Position numbers and translations under genes: made by a program
From: Ophioderma brevispina
Taxonomy: Eukaryota > Echinodermata > Ophiuroidea > Amphilepidida > Ophiodermatidae
DNA length: 64,000 nucleotides
Direction of reading: 5' to 3'
Assembly: GCA_023653785.1 (NCBI GenBank)
Contig: JAMKCH010056932.1
Span: forward strand, 1 to 64,000
Part shown: piece after piece, positions 1 through 13,400 of the stretch
Numbering within the stretch: position 1 is the first letter of the stretch
How the letters are laid out: every line of letters starts with the position of its first letter
The notes under the pieces: model-generated
The model's database searches: none
Told to the model about the DNA's origin: nothing
What the model saw: only the letters and a program-made list of their open reading frames with translations

Positions 1-767
1 GCTTCAAAAGTGCTGTAGGCTCTTGAGTTCTTAATGTTGTTAATCCACCCCTCTCTGACCAGAATGTAGTTCAGCTGGACAAGTTCTCCATTTGGGCAAC
101 GGTATGTCCACAGTCTACTTGCTTGATTTTGGATTTTGTTGCCAGTGGCAACAAGGCTAAACTGTTTCCCGAATTCCCTCACGCACACCCCACCTCTGCT
201 GGACCCGCCTCTGCACGCGAACAGTGCATCCCCAGGCCCAAGTCTAGCACCGCAATATCCAGGAATGCAGAAGATTATGGGCTGGAACTGCACCGGTGGC
301 AGTGGATGGTAGCAGCAAATGACTGTTGTTTCAGGATTACCATCAGTGTAAGCTTCAGGATGCGCTCATTACAGTTGACAAGGCTGGTACGTGACTTGAG
401 AGCCTTTCGTGATAAAAGAAGCCCCACACCTCCTGTAACAACATTTTTCTTATTCTTCCATGCGGAGGCTGTAATAAGTGCATAGACATGGATATTCTCT
501 TGTAGTAGATGTTTGCTGTACACAATGCGGTGTGCAGATGATATCAATATCATACAGTTGTGCTTCATGTATCAGTTCTTCTTTCTTGGCTGTTGTTAAT
601 AATGTCTGGACGTTAAATGTGCTGATGATGAAAGCAGCATTACGTTTAACACAGTTCTCCATGCATCTTTTGTTAATATCCGGGTTGGACCTTCCAGTAG
701 GCTTTAGGACCAACCCATCATCCGAATTGGTAGAGACCAATGTTGACTCAGGAAGCACAGACTTCAA
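1..767 (-). mobile_element. RTE-like non-LTR retrotransposon, endonuclease fragment (decayed)
   Basis: Read on the minus strand, several frames together give an APE-type endonuclease like those of RTE-clade elements (and the related CFDP2-type domain). It opens near 625 with STFNVQTLL and the following KKEELIHEAQLYDIDIIC block. The GGVGLLLSRKAL block lies at about 410-440. The C-terminal WTYRCPNGELVQLNYILVR block is near 20-110. These blocks are the expected order in this endonuclease. The reading frame shifts or stops between blocks, so the copy is dead. The element runs off the left edge of the window, so any reverse transcriptase lies outside. Clade assignment is inference from motif wording. 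Confidence 0.75.
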
Positions 768-877
768 ATCCGGGGCTTTAACCCTGGTGCTACGTTCAGC
801 TTGTCAATTAGCTAAATAGTAGCTGGGATTCGCCAGATCTCCAGCACCCTTTTCTGTTGGGGATGGTCCCTTAGCCT

Positions 878-1375
878 TTGTCTTTCATGGTGACACTCTG
901 CCACAACATCAATATCATCACAAATATGGGTACTGCCAGCAAATGGAGCCTTTTATGTTGCTCAGAAGTCCAGATATTGGGTGAAGTATATATTAAAAAT
1001 GGCGGCCATTTTGAAATTCAAGATGGCCGCCGGAAGGAAACAATCTGTGACTTTTCGGATGTAATATTTGTGTTCCTTGACATCACAAACACGGGTATTG
1101 CCGCCAACTTAAGCCTTCTATGTTGCTCAGAAGTCCAGATATAGAGCAAAATATGTTGAAAATGGCGGCCATTTTGAAATTCAAGATGTCCGCCTGAAGG
1201 AAACAATTTGCAACTTTCTGAATGTGATATTTGTGTTCCTTGACATCTTAAACATGGGTATTGCCACCAATTTGAACCGTCTATGTTGCTCAGAAGTCCA
1301 GATATAGAGCAAAATATGTTGAAAATGGCGGCCATTTTGAAATCCAAGATGGCCGCCAAACGGAAGGGATAAAAA
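878..1375. repeat. Tandem repeat, about 165-bp unit, three copies
   Basis: The phrase TATGTTGCTCAGAAGTCCAG recurs at about 952, 1119 and 1281, giving units of 162-167 bp. Each unit carries a small hairpin in which GGCGGCCAT and ATGGCCGCC face each other (for example 1001-1031). The ORFs on both strands across this stretch arise from the repeat and look non-coding. Confidence 0.85.
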
Positions 1376-1859
1376 AATGGTAACAATTTGATTTGGATTC
1401 CTGGGACCATTATCTACATTTTAAGACCCAAAATTCCAATTGTAGCAAAAAAGCCAACAAATGACACACTGTCCCATACTATCTGCCGGAGACCCACTGC
1501 TCCGTGTGGACCCAGGAGAGGGGTAAAGTGTTAGGGGGGTCAAAGTTTGAACTGCTCTAAATCTAATGTGTAATATAGCTCAAATTATTCATTAGGTTAA
1601 AAGGGGTAAAAAAATCAATCGGGTTCACATGCGCGTGGTACTTCTTTCCACGATATTTGGGAAAAATAGCTAAAGGTCATTGTTTATTCAAGAACGTTCA
1701 ACGCTTGCAATACCTAGTTTCTTTGTAAAAAACTAGCGGGGAGCCCGCGCTGCGCGCGGCCCCCGCTAGCTGAGTATACCCGCTAGATCAGTATATGCAG
1801 TTTCAGAGCACTGTATTCGAACTATTGCAGTCCGGACATTTAAGTCAGGATAAGCATGG

Positions 1860-2725
1860 TCAAGTTACCGAATACTGATCCCTGGATGAACTTGACCCCA
1901 CAACCATCGAAAACATGCCACAAACCTGTACCGCAACCATACCAACTCAGTACCATGCGTCCAAAGCACGGCAAGTTAAAACAATAATGAACCCTGGATG
2001 ATCTGACCCAAATGATCCCTCGAATCGACCACTAACACTCGTACAGCGAAAGTCTTACCAACCATACCAAAATTTCATATAACAACGTCAAAGCCAAGCC
2101 AAGTTACCCAATAAGGACCAATGGAGGACTTTGACCCCCAAATGACCCCTCGAAAAGGTGACCACTAAACTCATACATCGAAACTCTTACCACCATCCCA
2201 AAAACTATATCAATACGTCAAAGCACAACCAAGATACCAGTAATTTGACCTGGGATGACCTTGACCCCCAAACGGCCCCTCGAAAAGGTACCACTAAACT
2301 CGTACGGCAAAACTCTAACACCATAACAAAACTCAATACATCGTCAAGCAGCCAAGTTAACCAATAATAACCCCTGGATGACCTTTGACCCCCAAATGAC
2401 TCCTCTCGAAAATGTGACCACTAACCGTACGGCGAAACTATACCACCACAAAAAAACTCATATCCATAGTCAAAGCACGGCCAAGTTATCAATAATGACC
2501 CTGGATGACCTTGACCCCCAAATGACCCTCGAAAACGTGACCACTAACCGTACGCAAAAACTCTACCCCATACCCAAATCTCATATCCATACGTCAAAGC
2601 ACGCCCAAGTTAAAGCAACCCCTGGATGACCTTTGACCCCACATGACCCCTCGAAAAAGTGAATACAACCTCGTCGTCGGAGCTCTACCACCTACCAAAA
2701 TTAATATCGTATGTCAAAGGACACG
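1860..2725. repeat. Tandem repeat, about 125-bp unit, seven noisy copies
   Basis: A unit with a CCTGGATGACCTTTGACCCC core, then CTCGAAAA, an ACTC(G)TAC block and a CCAAGTTA tail, recurs at about 1883, 1992, 2121, 2251, 2372, 2499 and 2621. Copies differ mostly by one-base insertions and deletions. The TGACCTTTGACCC core (2379-2391 is a clean example) resembles a nuclear-receptor DR1 site. The small ORFs across it are repeat artefacts. Confidence 0.85.
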
Positions 2726-2896
2726 ACCGCATAGCCGGACACACCCACAAACAAGTTGGTTTTTTAATATAGATTTGTAATGTTTAATTACTATCACAAT
2801 AGAAATGCTTTTGAAATTGCGGCATCTCTTGGGTTATAATGGGATGGGTACAAAAGTCTCTGTAGGAATCTGGGATGGGGGACATATACCCTTTAA

Positions 2897-3110
2897 AGGG
2901 ACACGGTGTGGTGCAGTGGTCAGGGCTCGCCTCATTCCGCATGAAGTTGTGGGCCGAGCCCCTGTCGCCAATGTGTTGTGCACTTGGCAAGGCATTTTAC
3001 CTCGCTTGCCCTCTATCAAACCACGAGTAATGGTTAAGGTGTCATAAACTACAGTGTCCGGGTGACCGTGTCCTACCCAAGGGGGTGAAGCCCATTCAAA
3101 ACCAGTCGTC
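2897..3110 (+). mobile_element. tRNA-derived SINE
   Basis: The head carries an A-box-like TGGTGCAGTGG near 2910 and a degenerate B-box GGGCCGAGCCC near 2950, spaced as in a pol III internal promoter. Downstream comes the segment CACTTGGCAAGGCATTTTAC at about 2981-3000, a wording typical of conserved SINE core domains in metazoans. The 3' boundary is unclear and may extend to about 3180. No flanking duplication was found. Confidence 0.7.
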
Positions 3111-3828
3111 CGTGCGGGCCTGACATTTTGAATATTGAACGGAATAATTATTAGTTGGGTGCTTGAATACACCAAATAATGTCATTCGATACAAACAATC
3201 GGCAAAATATCAGTGTGTTGGATGTGGTGGATTGGGTGGTTAAAGTTTGTCCTCCTAACCATGGCCCACAACGAATGAAAGGACACGTCAGTCGTCTTGA
3301 TTTAAAAAAACCGCCTCAAATGAATACATCTTTTCACCTAAGCGGCATGGCATATGGGAAAAAAAAAGGAGTATCTGAGCACCATGACCAGGTGCACTAT
3401 TATTAAACATGGCCACCTCTAACACATCATCATTTGTATCACTACCGATTAGTGTATCAATGCAAAGCGGCACCCACAGTATGTGGAAAGAGCGGAGGCG
3501 ACATGCTTCGATGTTGGTACTCTAGTTTTCTTTGGGTCGGCAAAACATGCGAGACGATGATTTCTAAAGATGACGTAACGCTTACCTCTCTATCTATATA
3601 GACCTCTGTGGTCTACCACCCATAGGGTCTATTGTATTCTCAATTGAGTGCTGTATGCTTAATTTGTTTCAGCACTGTAACCCAAATGGCCGTCTACAAG
3701 TCATGGTTTATTCACTACATGTTGTATGGTGGCGTGCTAGGACACTCTCTCATGGGGTGACAACTCAGTTTTTACACGGGGATAAGCTGGGAGCTGGGAA
3801 TGCAAAACAGGCTCGCTGTGTCGTGGGA

Positions 3829-4190
3829 GGAGTGGCAAGGCCCGTAGCCAGAGAATTATTTGGGGGCGGATTTGGCAGAAAGAGAAGTGGCCTTTTTTCA
3901 TGCTCGCTACGCTCGCCAGTTGACCAATTTTTTTACCGTCGGACACCAGGGAGGATAAGACATCGGCATGACCAAACCAGTAAATTACAGTAGTAATTCG
4001 TTATCCGGTAGTATTGACCAGGGCGTTGACCGGATAGTTAATAGATCCCCAAAACAGCGCTTTAGACCAGTCGGAAAAAATCAAAGACAAATCGGGCCTT
4101 CGACATGATAAAGCGACCTTTGTCATTTGGGGGTGCGTCGCACTCCGCCCCCCCCCCCCCAGCCACCCTGGCTACGGCCCTGGGAGTGGC
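3829..4190. mobile_element. hAT-like MITE with 8-bp target duplication
   Basis: The 3837-4182 element begins AAGGCCCGTAGCCAG and ends CTGGCTACGGCCCTG, which are inverted repeats of each other. GGAGTGGC occurs immediately outside on both sides (3829-3836 and 4183-4190), an 8-bp target-site duplication of the size hAT transposases make. A poly-C tract sits inside the right end. No transposase ORF is present. Confidence 0.8.
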
Positions 4191-6600
4191 GAACCCCACA
4201 GCAACATTATAGGTTATAAACCACTAACCTGGCTGCCGGCGTACGGATCAAAATCTGCGTGGATGGACTAACTTTTGACATTGCATCTGGAAAAAAGTGC
4301 TGTTTTAAAATGTCTGAAAATGCACGAGTTATCTTAGAAGTGATGAAATTCATGATTGACATGGTAGGATTTAGACTGGTATGTTTTCTCAAACTAAGCG
4401 GCATTTGGACAGTGAATTTGAGGAAAATTTACTCCGCGGTCATCAATTTCACATCGATTTGCAACTTACTATCTTTGGCGGACTATAGAGAATCTTGGGT
4501 TGCGGTCTCTGACATCGGCAGTTTGTGATTCGTAACTAAACATTTTTTCTGGTCATCATATGGTCAAATTGGTTATTGGTGATTTCAGCTTGTGCTTTGG
4601 GGTGGATGTGTGGTATTCCTCGTAGAGAGTTTTAAAGGTGAAGAAACATGCTCAAAGTTGCCATTTTCCATAGGCTACGTGTATTAAGTGAGTTAGTGGT
4701 GTGTAACCTATATGAGGGAGTCTGGCCCGACGCCATTTGACAGAGAGATGGGCACTCCACATGCGGGCCGATGTTGTTACATTTCAGTTAACAATTAAAA
4801 CTAGGGTAAAATGTTCTGGGGAACACAATTACGGAGCCGTTAATTGAAGTATGGGCCTAAAGTGACCATTTGTGGGTGCTCCATTTTGGGGTCAAAATCA
4901 TATAAAATTAGATGGCGTATTCTCTTAATTTGTGTCTACAATAGGTTCAGCGCATAGGACTGAGTGGAACAACCTTTTAAAAATCCAAAATGATGCCTTT
5001 ACCACAAAATTCAAATGGTGCCCAACATGTCCGTTACAATATAAATCATAGGTGAACCACTTTCCCCATCTATGATAAGCAGAATTTCATTTGCTTTGTT
5101 GGATGTGAAAAATCAAACCGAGCATTTTTAGCATTTGTTCCAATACAAAATTTTATATTTTTCAAGATGGCGGCCAAAAGTCGTCCAAAATGGCAACCAA
5201 AAAAGGGACCATAGCCAAACGATACCAGGCACCCCCAGGACAGGCCTATTCAGGCAAGAGTCGGTGTACTAGCGTAGTTTTCAGAGCCAGGGTCACATGT
5301 GAAATATGAGATTTTGTTAATTATATATTTTTCAGTGGCGGCCATTTTAAAAATTCGAAATGGCCGTCAAGCTGTCAGTTTGCCCATTATCCCGTTTCTG
5401 GACCTTTTTTTAAAGGTGCAGTTTATTATGGTGTCTTTGTTTCTGAGGATCAAGGAATTTATTAGAAACATGTTCATAAATCGGATCATTTGGTTTTGGT
5501 AGTTGAAGTTCAAAATGACCGACAAGCTGCCACATTTTGCCCATATATATATCTCTCTTCTGTGGGCCTTAAGCATGACTGGTGCATGTTTTCAGGGGCA
5601 AGAAATGCAATAGAATATTCATAGCAGTCTGGGACTATTACGTTGTGTCATTTGGTTGCGGCAATCATTGTTGAATTTCAATATAGTCCCCAAATAACGT
5701 CTATTTTTACCCATATCCGGTCTCTGCGAACTTATAAAGCAAGACATATGGTGTCTAGATACCGATTTTTTTTTTCAAATCTATTTTTTTAATTTCGCCT
5801 TGAAATTTTCCTAACATCTTGGAAGGGGGTTAGCCATCTTGAATTTAAAAATGGCTGCCAAGCAAAAAGGTTTTATTTTTTCCCCCCCTAACATAGTCGT
5901 AAGAAACAAATTGGTACCTATTGTGTTAATTCTTCTGAAACTGATAAAAAGATGGTAACCTAACTAAAAATGTATGCCTTTGAACATTTTAATTTGTATA
6001 ATAAGCGTAAAAGAATTAAAGACGGCACCCTTTCTGGCCGTCTTCAATGGTCTCCAATTACTGTATATTTGCATTAGTCTTTGTTGTAACCCCTCTTAGC
6101 ACTTAAAGCGCACTGGGCACTTTTCACAACTATGACAATTTCTTCAATGTGCTCTAAAACTTATAAGTCTACCATTGGAAGAACATAATATATTTTTATA
6201 CCATAAAAATAACATACCCTAAAAACCCCAAAACAGATAGGACATTATATGAGATAAGACATCCAGGTAATTGTAGGCCAACTGTTAAGTTTTCCATAAC
6301 TTTAAATCAACAATGTTTGTAGATTTACATGAATCTTTTTGACTCGCGTAACTCACTGATATTAAAACCCAAGGTTATAGACCGATCAAACAGTGGTGGC
6401 ATAGCGGTGGAAACAAGCATACGACGTGCGTGTTCTTGTGTTAAACCGCCATTTCGGTCGTCTGCTGAATTTAACGTCGCCGACAACGCGAAATTATAAT
6501 CGTTCTGTTTACCCTAAGGCACTGAGTTTGGTCTTAATCATTTCTGGGTTTGAGGGCTTTTGTACATACAAGCCTACCATGCAAAAATATCGATTTTGAA
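4191..6600. other. No gene seen; AT-rich DNA with dispersed GGCGGCCAT hairpin motifs
   Basis: ORFs are short and lack any recognisable domain. The hairpin motif of the 0.9-1.4 kb array recurs in diverged form near 5168, at 5337-5367 and at 5831-5859, so old fragments of the same repeat are scattered here. Confidence 0.5.
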
Positions 6601-6609
6601 ATCTTTTGA

Positions 6610-6800
6610 GGGCACGGCATCTTTTTCAAGTGCCGTGTTGTTCCGTAACTGCATATTAGTTGTGCAATGCGCGGCAGGTTGCAAGCTCCGAAAGCACGGG
6701 CGGAGACCCAGACTGAACGGGACCAAGGCACAGCGGCGCCCACGGCCACGCCGAGCATCGCGTCCAGCCGCGATAACCCACCTAGCTTTGTGCATACCAT
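6610..6800. other. GC-rich island of unknown nature
   Basis: This stretch is clearly richer in G+C and CpG than the AT-rich DNA on both sides. It is open on both strands (a minus frame of about 110 residues and a plus frame of 80), as GC-rich DNA often is. I recognise no protein domain or structural RNA in it. It could be a CpG island, a promoter or a repeat fragment. Confidence 0.3.
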
Positions 6801-7614
6801 GATGGGTCCCCAAAAAGAGTTCTAACAACGTACTGGAATCCGAACCTCCAAAGACTCTTTCCCCGATCCTTTTACTCAATGGTTGATTACATCCGCAGAC
6901 AGTCTTGATCAATCATGAACGACAAATGACTCAACATCAACCCAAGCGTTCTAGACGTCACTTAAGTCAGCGTCTCACAGACCTTGACTAAAGCAGATGA
7001 TCTTATCTCTAACAGCCGATCTGATATGAGGTGCACAAGCTCTACTAACATTACTTGATAATCTGCAAGAACAAAGTCCGGCTTCACCTAAATTCCAAGA
7101 ATACGGAATATATGACCGTCAATGAGAAGATACTCATCAACCTATCTGCAACTGCAGACCGGTTCCCCCAAAAAAAAAAAACAAAACCCCCCTCAGGGTA
7201 CCTAGGGTGCTATGTTGCCGACCGCAGAAAACTTCCTGTCACCTATAATGTGTGGTTTAATTGCAATATTCCAAGCTGGTCTTTTGTGTGCCAAGAGACT
7301 TCCTGTCACACAAAGACAAGCGTGGAATATCTGCAATAAAACACACACTTATGAGACAATCTGGTAGCTCCAATTCAACAAAGCTAAGTTCTTTATAACC
7401 TTTGTATAGAGTATCCTTTTTATATTCAGCTGAGACCGCGACCATGAATAAAGAGCTACAGGATAGACTGGATGGCACCTCCACCAAATTCTTATGCAGT
7501 ATAACAAACATCTGGCGTGAGCACCTACCATAAGCACATGAGAATCCCCCCAACTTATAATCTAATGTTGCCCAACGTTGAGCACTGTCATCATGCGATT
7601 GACGATCACAGCTG

Positions 7615-7745
7615 GAGGTCGCCCCTCATGCTGGAGGTCGCCCCTTTAACTACATTGATTTGATTGCTCGAGACATCCTGCAGGATCCATCTGACATCCC
7701 CAACTTATTGACGGACAGTGACATTGGCGCTTAATGGTGAATAGC
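7615..7745 (+). repeat. Dispersed repeat shared with 49.36 kb
   Basis: A GATTGCTCGAGA block followed by GGATCCATCTGACATCCCC and TGACGGACAG recurs, diverged, at about 49362-49440 in the same orientation. A short direct repeat GCTGGAGGTCGCCCC occurs twice at the left (near 7611 and 7631). The parent element is not identified. The ORF that follows (7734-8081) shows no domain. Confidence 0.55.
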
Positions 7746-8812
7746 ATATTGCTCGGGCCGCCAGATAAGATAAATTTAAATGTCCTTATAAATACAAATA
7801 ACCAGGGGCCCAAAAGGAAATATATCAGTCTTTATGCAGGCGTCACTTTAAAGCGTGGACCCACCCTCCACACGTCATCACCTTTCTTCAACTGGGCCAA
7901 TTATTTTAATCACGTCAGATTTTTCACCACTAATTCACTTGCTTTACAAAAACAAAGTCACGTATCACTATATCTGCAATTTGTGTTAGTCCAGGCTTCC
8001 CCCTTTGGATTTATTTCAAAGGTGACGCTTCACTATTGTCAATTTTGGCAGATCGAAGCTCCCACGTTTTCACCATACTGAAAACTACATATTCAAGCTT
8101 CCTACTGTTTTCAGTTTCAATCATACTTTGCCATTGCATAGTTTTAAGCTTCACCACTGTTTCACATCCTTCCACTATTAGCTTTTGAGATGTATTTTCA
8201 GCTTCGTCTTCAACATCTACTCACCAATTTCATTTATATTACAAACCATGACTACCATTATGATCAAATCCTGAATTCCACACTGCTTACAAAAACAAAC
8301 AAGTCAATCAGGTTTCAAAGAAGCAAGCAACATTATTATTTATTTTGTTTATCCAATGTTCCTTCAGATACATTTTTGGTTGTTATAACAATAAAAACAA
8401 ATATTATAATATGTATACAAACCTGTTTTAACTACACTCTGTTTACTCTTGTTAACTGTTAAACACACTACGTATTGGTTAAACTGTCCTTGTTTCAGAC
8501 AAGTTCCAGGTTTTGCAGTGTTTAGCTTTGACATGGTGTTTTATAAATAAATGTACACTAAAATGATCATGTTTGCATTTTGATCACATTTTGGACAATC
8601 CCCATGGATTTAAATTTATGTTGTGTACAAATTACATGGCTTTACGACATTGTTAACATCGCTTACAATGTAAAAACATGTGTTGGGCGTGGTTTACAAG
8701 CTTTTAAGGATTTTTTCAAGAGTGATTACTCTTGGTCCAATTTTTCCAAGAGTGAAATCCAATTTCCAAGAGTGAAAACTACATCTAAAGATTTGTGCGT
8801 TTTGGCATTGTG

Positions 8813-9045
8813 CGTTTGGGTGCGAGCGTGGTGTGGGAGTGTGGTATATGTATATATTTGTGTGTGTGTATGTTGTGTGGTCTGTGTGATTTCCAAGAGG
8901 GACAAATTCATCCAAAGATTTTTTTCGTTTGCATTTGTGTTGGTGTGTGGGTGTGTGGGCTCGCATGTATGTTTGTATGTAGGTATATGTATGTTTTGTC
9001 CCTGTGTGTGTGTAGTGTATATATGTGTGTATGTATATATGTGGT
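8813..9045. repeat. GT-rich microsatellite region
   Basis: Alternating TG/GT runs with interruptions dominate. The overlapping ORFs on both strands (rich in C, V, Y on + and T, H, Y on -) are translations of the dinucleotide repeat and not genes. Confidence 0.85.
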
Positions 9046-9500
9046 ATGTGCAAGATGCCACATCTAGAATTACTGATAGTTTCACAGATTGTTATTCTTC
9101 TTTTGGCAAAGTATATTCTACATAGGCTTGAAGTATAGGTATATACTAACAAAAACATTATTCACAACAAGGCTGAAACTATTGTGTTTTACATTTAGAT
9201 ATTTGGCAGCATATAAATAATTTTTTATTTGAAAGGGTTTTACTAAGTTGTAAGGGTGGACAGTATCGTCGTTCACGGTAATATCGTCAATACATACTTT
9301 GGTCATCCCCGGGGAAGCGATGTCCTGACGTTTTAAATAACATTTACTTTTAATTTGCTGTTAACTATTTCGCCTTAAAAAAAAAAAACGGTAGCTATGA
9401 TTAATTCCTTGGGTTCTAAAAATGAGGAGCTAATGATCAAGATTTACCTTGATGTTGCTGACACGTGTATGTTATTCCTTTACGAGGGCCTACTATATAA

Positions 9501-10430
9501 CCCAGGAGCTAGCACACATTTGTAACACATCTCAGTACAAAAGGTTAGCGATTAAATATGTAGAGAGACTGACAGAAACCCCTGAACGTGTTCTTAAGTG
9601 CCGCAAGTGGTGCCTTAAGGAGAGGGGGCAAAACAAGTTTGTACAGGGTCCAATTTGTAAATTGATCCAATAATGTTGAAAAGCACACCAATGTTATGTG
9701 TCTAACCATAAGGATTCAGAAAGGTATAAGTTTGTAATTGTCACCCAAAGTTTCAGAGTAAGGCTAAAACCATCAAAAATCAATAAAAAGGGTCAATTTC
9801 AGTTGTACATGGTTCAAATTTTCAAATTGCTCGATGGATAAACAGATGGTGCAAATTATTGTGTAGGCTGTCATAGTATAACCTTAAGGAATTTTTTTGA
9901 GTGTCTCAAATGCTTTGCGTAAGAAAGTAGGGGGGTAACAAGATCAAGCCCCATTAGAATGCAATGGACGTTGACCCTTCTGTGCCCCCGACATCGGAAA
10001 CTAAGCATTAAGACAGCAAAACTAGTCCTTATGTTAATCCTATGAACTCCACCAATAATTTGCACCATTTTTTATCCAATCGGAGCAACTTTAAAATTTG
10101 ACCCCTGTCCAACTGAACATTGACCCTTCTATTGAATTTTTGCTGTTTTTAGCCATGTAACTCTGAAACTTTATGCTGTAACATAGTACAAACTATAACC
10201 TTTTCTGAATCCTTATGGTTAAGACACATAACATGGTGTGCTTTTCAACATGATTAGGATCATTTACAAATTTGAACCCCTGTAACAAACTTTGGTTTTG
10301 CCCCCCTCCGTAGGCACCACTTGCAGCACTTAAGAATCACTTTTCAGGGTTCTGTCAGTCTTCAACATATTTAATCACGCAACCTTGTGTACTTGAGATG
10401 TGTTTACAAATGTGTGCTAGCTCCAGGGCT
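9501..10430. mobile_element. Foldback (near-complete palindrome) element, about 0.93 kb
   Basis: The left arm starts CAGGAGCTAGCACACATTTG and the right arm ends with its reverse complement (CAAATGTGTGCTAGCTCCAG, about 10407-10426). Further matching blocks pair in order: the GGCACCACTTGC block of the right arm with 9600-9615, ACATAACATGGTGTGCTTTTC with about 9677-9700, and AATAATTTGCACCA with TGGTGCAAATTATT near 9850. The arms are about 400 bp each with a short unmatched centre. No transposase is visible, so this is best read as a foldback or MITE-type element. Confidence 0.85.
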
Positions 10431-13400
10431 TAAGTTGTGTATTCAATTATGCTTTTTCCCGAAGCCGTTTATTTTTCGCCGCGCCGTTTATAGTTCGTCA
10501 GGGTTGTTGCAAAGTTGAATCCAGTAATTCAATCGTTCAAATACCATCTTCTCTGGTATGAAAAATCAACATTTGACACTGACTTTAGCCGGGAAAATCA
10601 TTAATGCTTTCAAAAACTTCCCCATATTCCCCATAATATTTTGAAGCTCAACCACACAAATCAGGATCAATAAGAAGGATCTATCCTTCGCAGATCAATC
10701 GGCAAACAAACAGCGTATGTGCTGTCGGTAGAGCGGCACACATAAAGCATATACGTCTCGATGATTGACAGTTTTAATCAAGTCCAGTTTTCACAACGCT
10801 CGTCAAGATCAGTGACATTAAGCAAATTCATAACCCAAGTGTACGCAAATATTAAGTTTAAAAACGAACCAATAAAACCTCAAATATACAAGAAAATAAT
10901 AATAATCATAAATTTTAGTAAGGAGTTAAATCTGGAAGACAGTATCGAGAAAAATAGCAGCTCAAACGGCACGTGGATGGAACCCTTGACGAGCGAAGTG
11001 GGAAACCTGTCGACATGACGGCCATTACGCCCATATGGTTTGGTTACGTTCTTTCATCCAGTTCGCGAGTCGGATTTTGTAACTTGGAAGGTGTAAAATA
11101 TTTCATGGTCTCTAATTGCAGCAAAACCGGATCTGTTCTGATATGGAATATAGGTTAACTTTTCAACTCGCAATCAAAATCGACTCAGCTTTATTCCATG
11201 TCCATATTTTGTTTGTTTTTATTTGTATTTTCACCTCGGTTATCTCTTTTGCTTTTCCTTATTCTCTTGTTTTTGCCGCCCCGACTAAGGCGGTTTTGGA
11301 GGGAAGGAATGGTCCTTATAGTTACTTTAAAATATAAATAACCGTAATTTTATAATTTCTTCTCTGAGACGGGCCTTTTGTTATTTTTTTTCATCTTAAT
11401 CTTATGTAGGGGGCCTACCCTATAGTTCATACAGGTTTGTTTTAAGTTTAATAGGTCTATGTGATTAATTATTTACGATCTTTTTCATAAGAAGTGGAAA
11501 TAAACATGAGAAATCCCTTTAACTTTACAGCAATGGTTATTTTTCCGTCAATCAGCTTGATCGCAAGTCAATTATTTATCACAATCGATTTGTTTTAAGT
11601 AAAGTTGTACACAACAGTGAGGTGGCCATAAATCTAAACGTGTATTCAGTCATGAGCTCGGATTATCCCAAAGATTATCTTTACTCTTTCAATACAACCC
11701 ATTTATAGGTTTACCAACTTCACCTGTTAGCAGCGGGGTAAGTGGATACCCCCCGCGCGTCGCAACATTATTGATCTTTGATAACAAATTAACTACAACC
11801 AAATTTTTGGCTTAGTTTCATAAGTGCAATTGCCTGGCCGACTCTCTGTGTCGGTGATCCGCCTGACGGCGGTGATTCTTCATGGTGCTTTGTGAGGATG
11901 TGTTAGGAAAGCCCGATTTCGACATGTTTTCGACGAGAACCGACGGTAATAATTGATCGACGTCTTAAAAATCACCAGGAATCACAAATCACCCGTCAAG
12001 ATCTTCCAACCCCTTTCACAAACCTTATTAGGTAAGCTTCACCAAATTGAAAATAAAAGAACGCCAGGACGTCACTATAGCAAGAAATACGTATGGACCT
12101 GAAGCTTCGACGTCGAGTCGGCGCCGATATTTGGCGACCGTGAGGAGGGTGGGTACACGCATCAAATTGACGCCTGCATTAGTACAACAATGTTTCACTA
12201 TATTTAACAAAATAACATCGCTTGCATTATTCGTACTAGGACATATATTTGGAGAGATTTTGTATGCCCAGTATCTGCAATACAACGGCAGTCCATTAAT
12301 TGTGAATTATGGGCTATATAGTCTAAGGTCTCAAAAGATACAACAAAAAACAAACCCCAAGAAACATACACACACACACACACAATCTCATAGGCCTATC
12401 ATTTGAATAAATAATAAAATAAGTTGTACTTTACTTTCAATTTACACCCGTATATCAAACCTTTATATAATAGATCATAGATAATCATAAATATATACAT
12501 AGGTTTTTCTGCCTGCAATTAAAACATTTTAATCATTTCGATCAATTGAAGTGGCAATGTATATCACTTGTTATGGTTTATAACACATCTCATAATCTCA
12601 TTTCAGTTTTCAACTTCTTGTATGATGGCAACCAAATGCAGCTATTGGTGATTTTCAAGAATATTATTTTGAAGGTGTCGTATTAGGCAAGGGTCTTCAT
12701 TTTAATGCAATTTAAATGGAATCCATTGTTTTTGACATTTGAAGTAACCCTTACACAAAATCCAAATTTGAGCTTCATGGATAACGGTATAGTTTAGAAT
12801 TTTATGACAATTAAAGTTAAAAATGGCAAAATCAAACATTTTTCTTTTGCTTTTATTGTTTATTGACCCCCTAGCAAAATCAGTACTTAAGCAGAAATCT
12901 TTAATTTTTTCGTGAAAAAAGTATAATGCTACAAAGCTGAAATTTTGGGTAGCATCTTTATTGTAGTTTTAGAAAAATTTGATATTGAAATATTGATTTC
13001 TCAAATCCCAAAAATGCAATGACCACTCTAATTAATCAACATAGATGGAAAAATGATCACAATAATGATTTATATTGACATTTGGTCGCCATTTTGATCT
13101 TTTAAAAAGATGTTCAAACATTCAGTTTGCTCATGTCCGAAACCTATACGTAGAAGTTAAAGATAGGCCATTATAAGTGATGTGACCCAGGTCACAGGCA
13201 TCGGGTTGTTTCTTTCTTTGCTCTTGCGTGATTTGTAAAAATCTTCGCAAATCTTGCTGTTTCTATGGCCATCTTAATACCATATTTTTGGTAAAATTAA
13301 AGTCCTGCACAAATCACTTTTTCCTCTGTCGTTAAGAAATTTTGGCTATTTTTCACGTGAACTCATACTGGTGATAATTTTCTTTCCTTGTCGGAGTACG

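Noticed and set aside
8580..9158. Overlapping 90-180 codon frames on both strands
   Set aside because: They translate GT/CA dinucleotide runs into C/V/Y- or T/H/Y-rich strings; no real gene.
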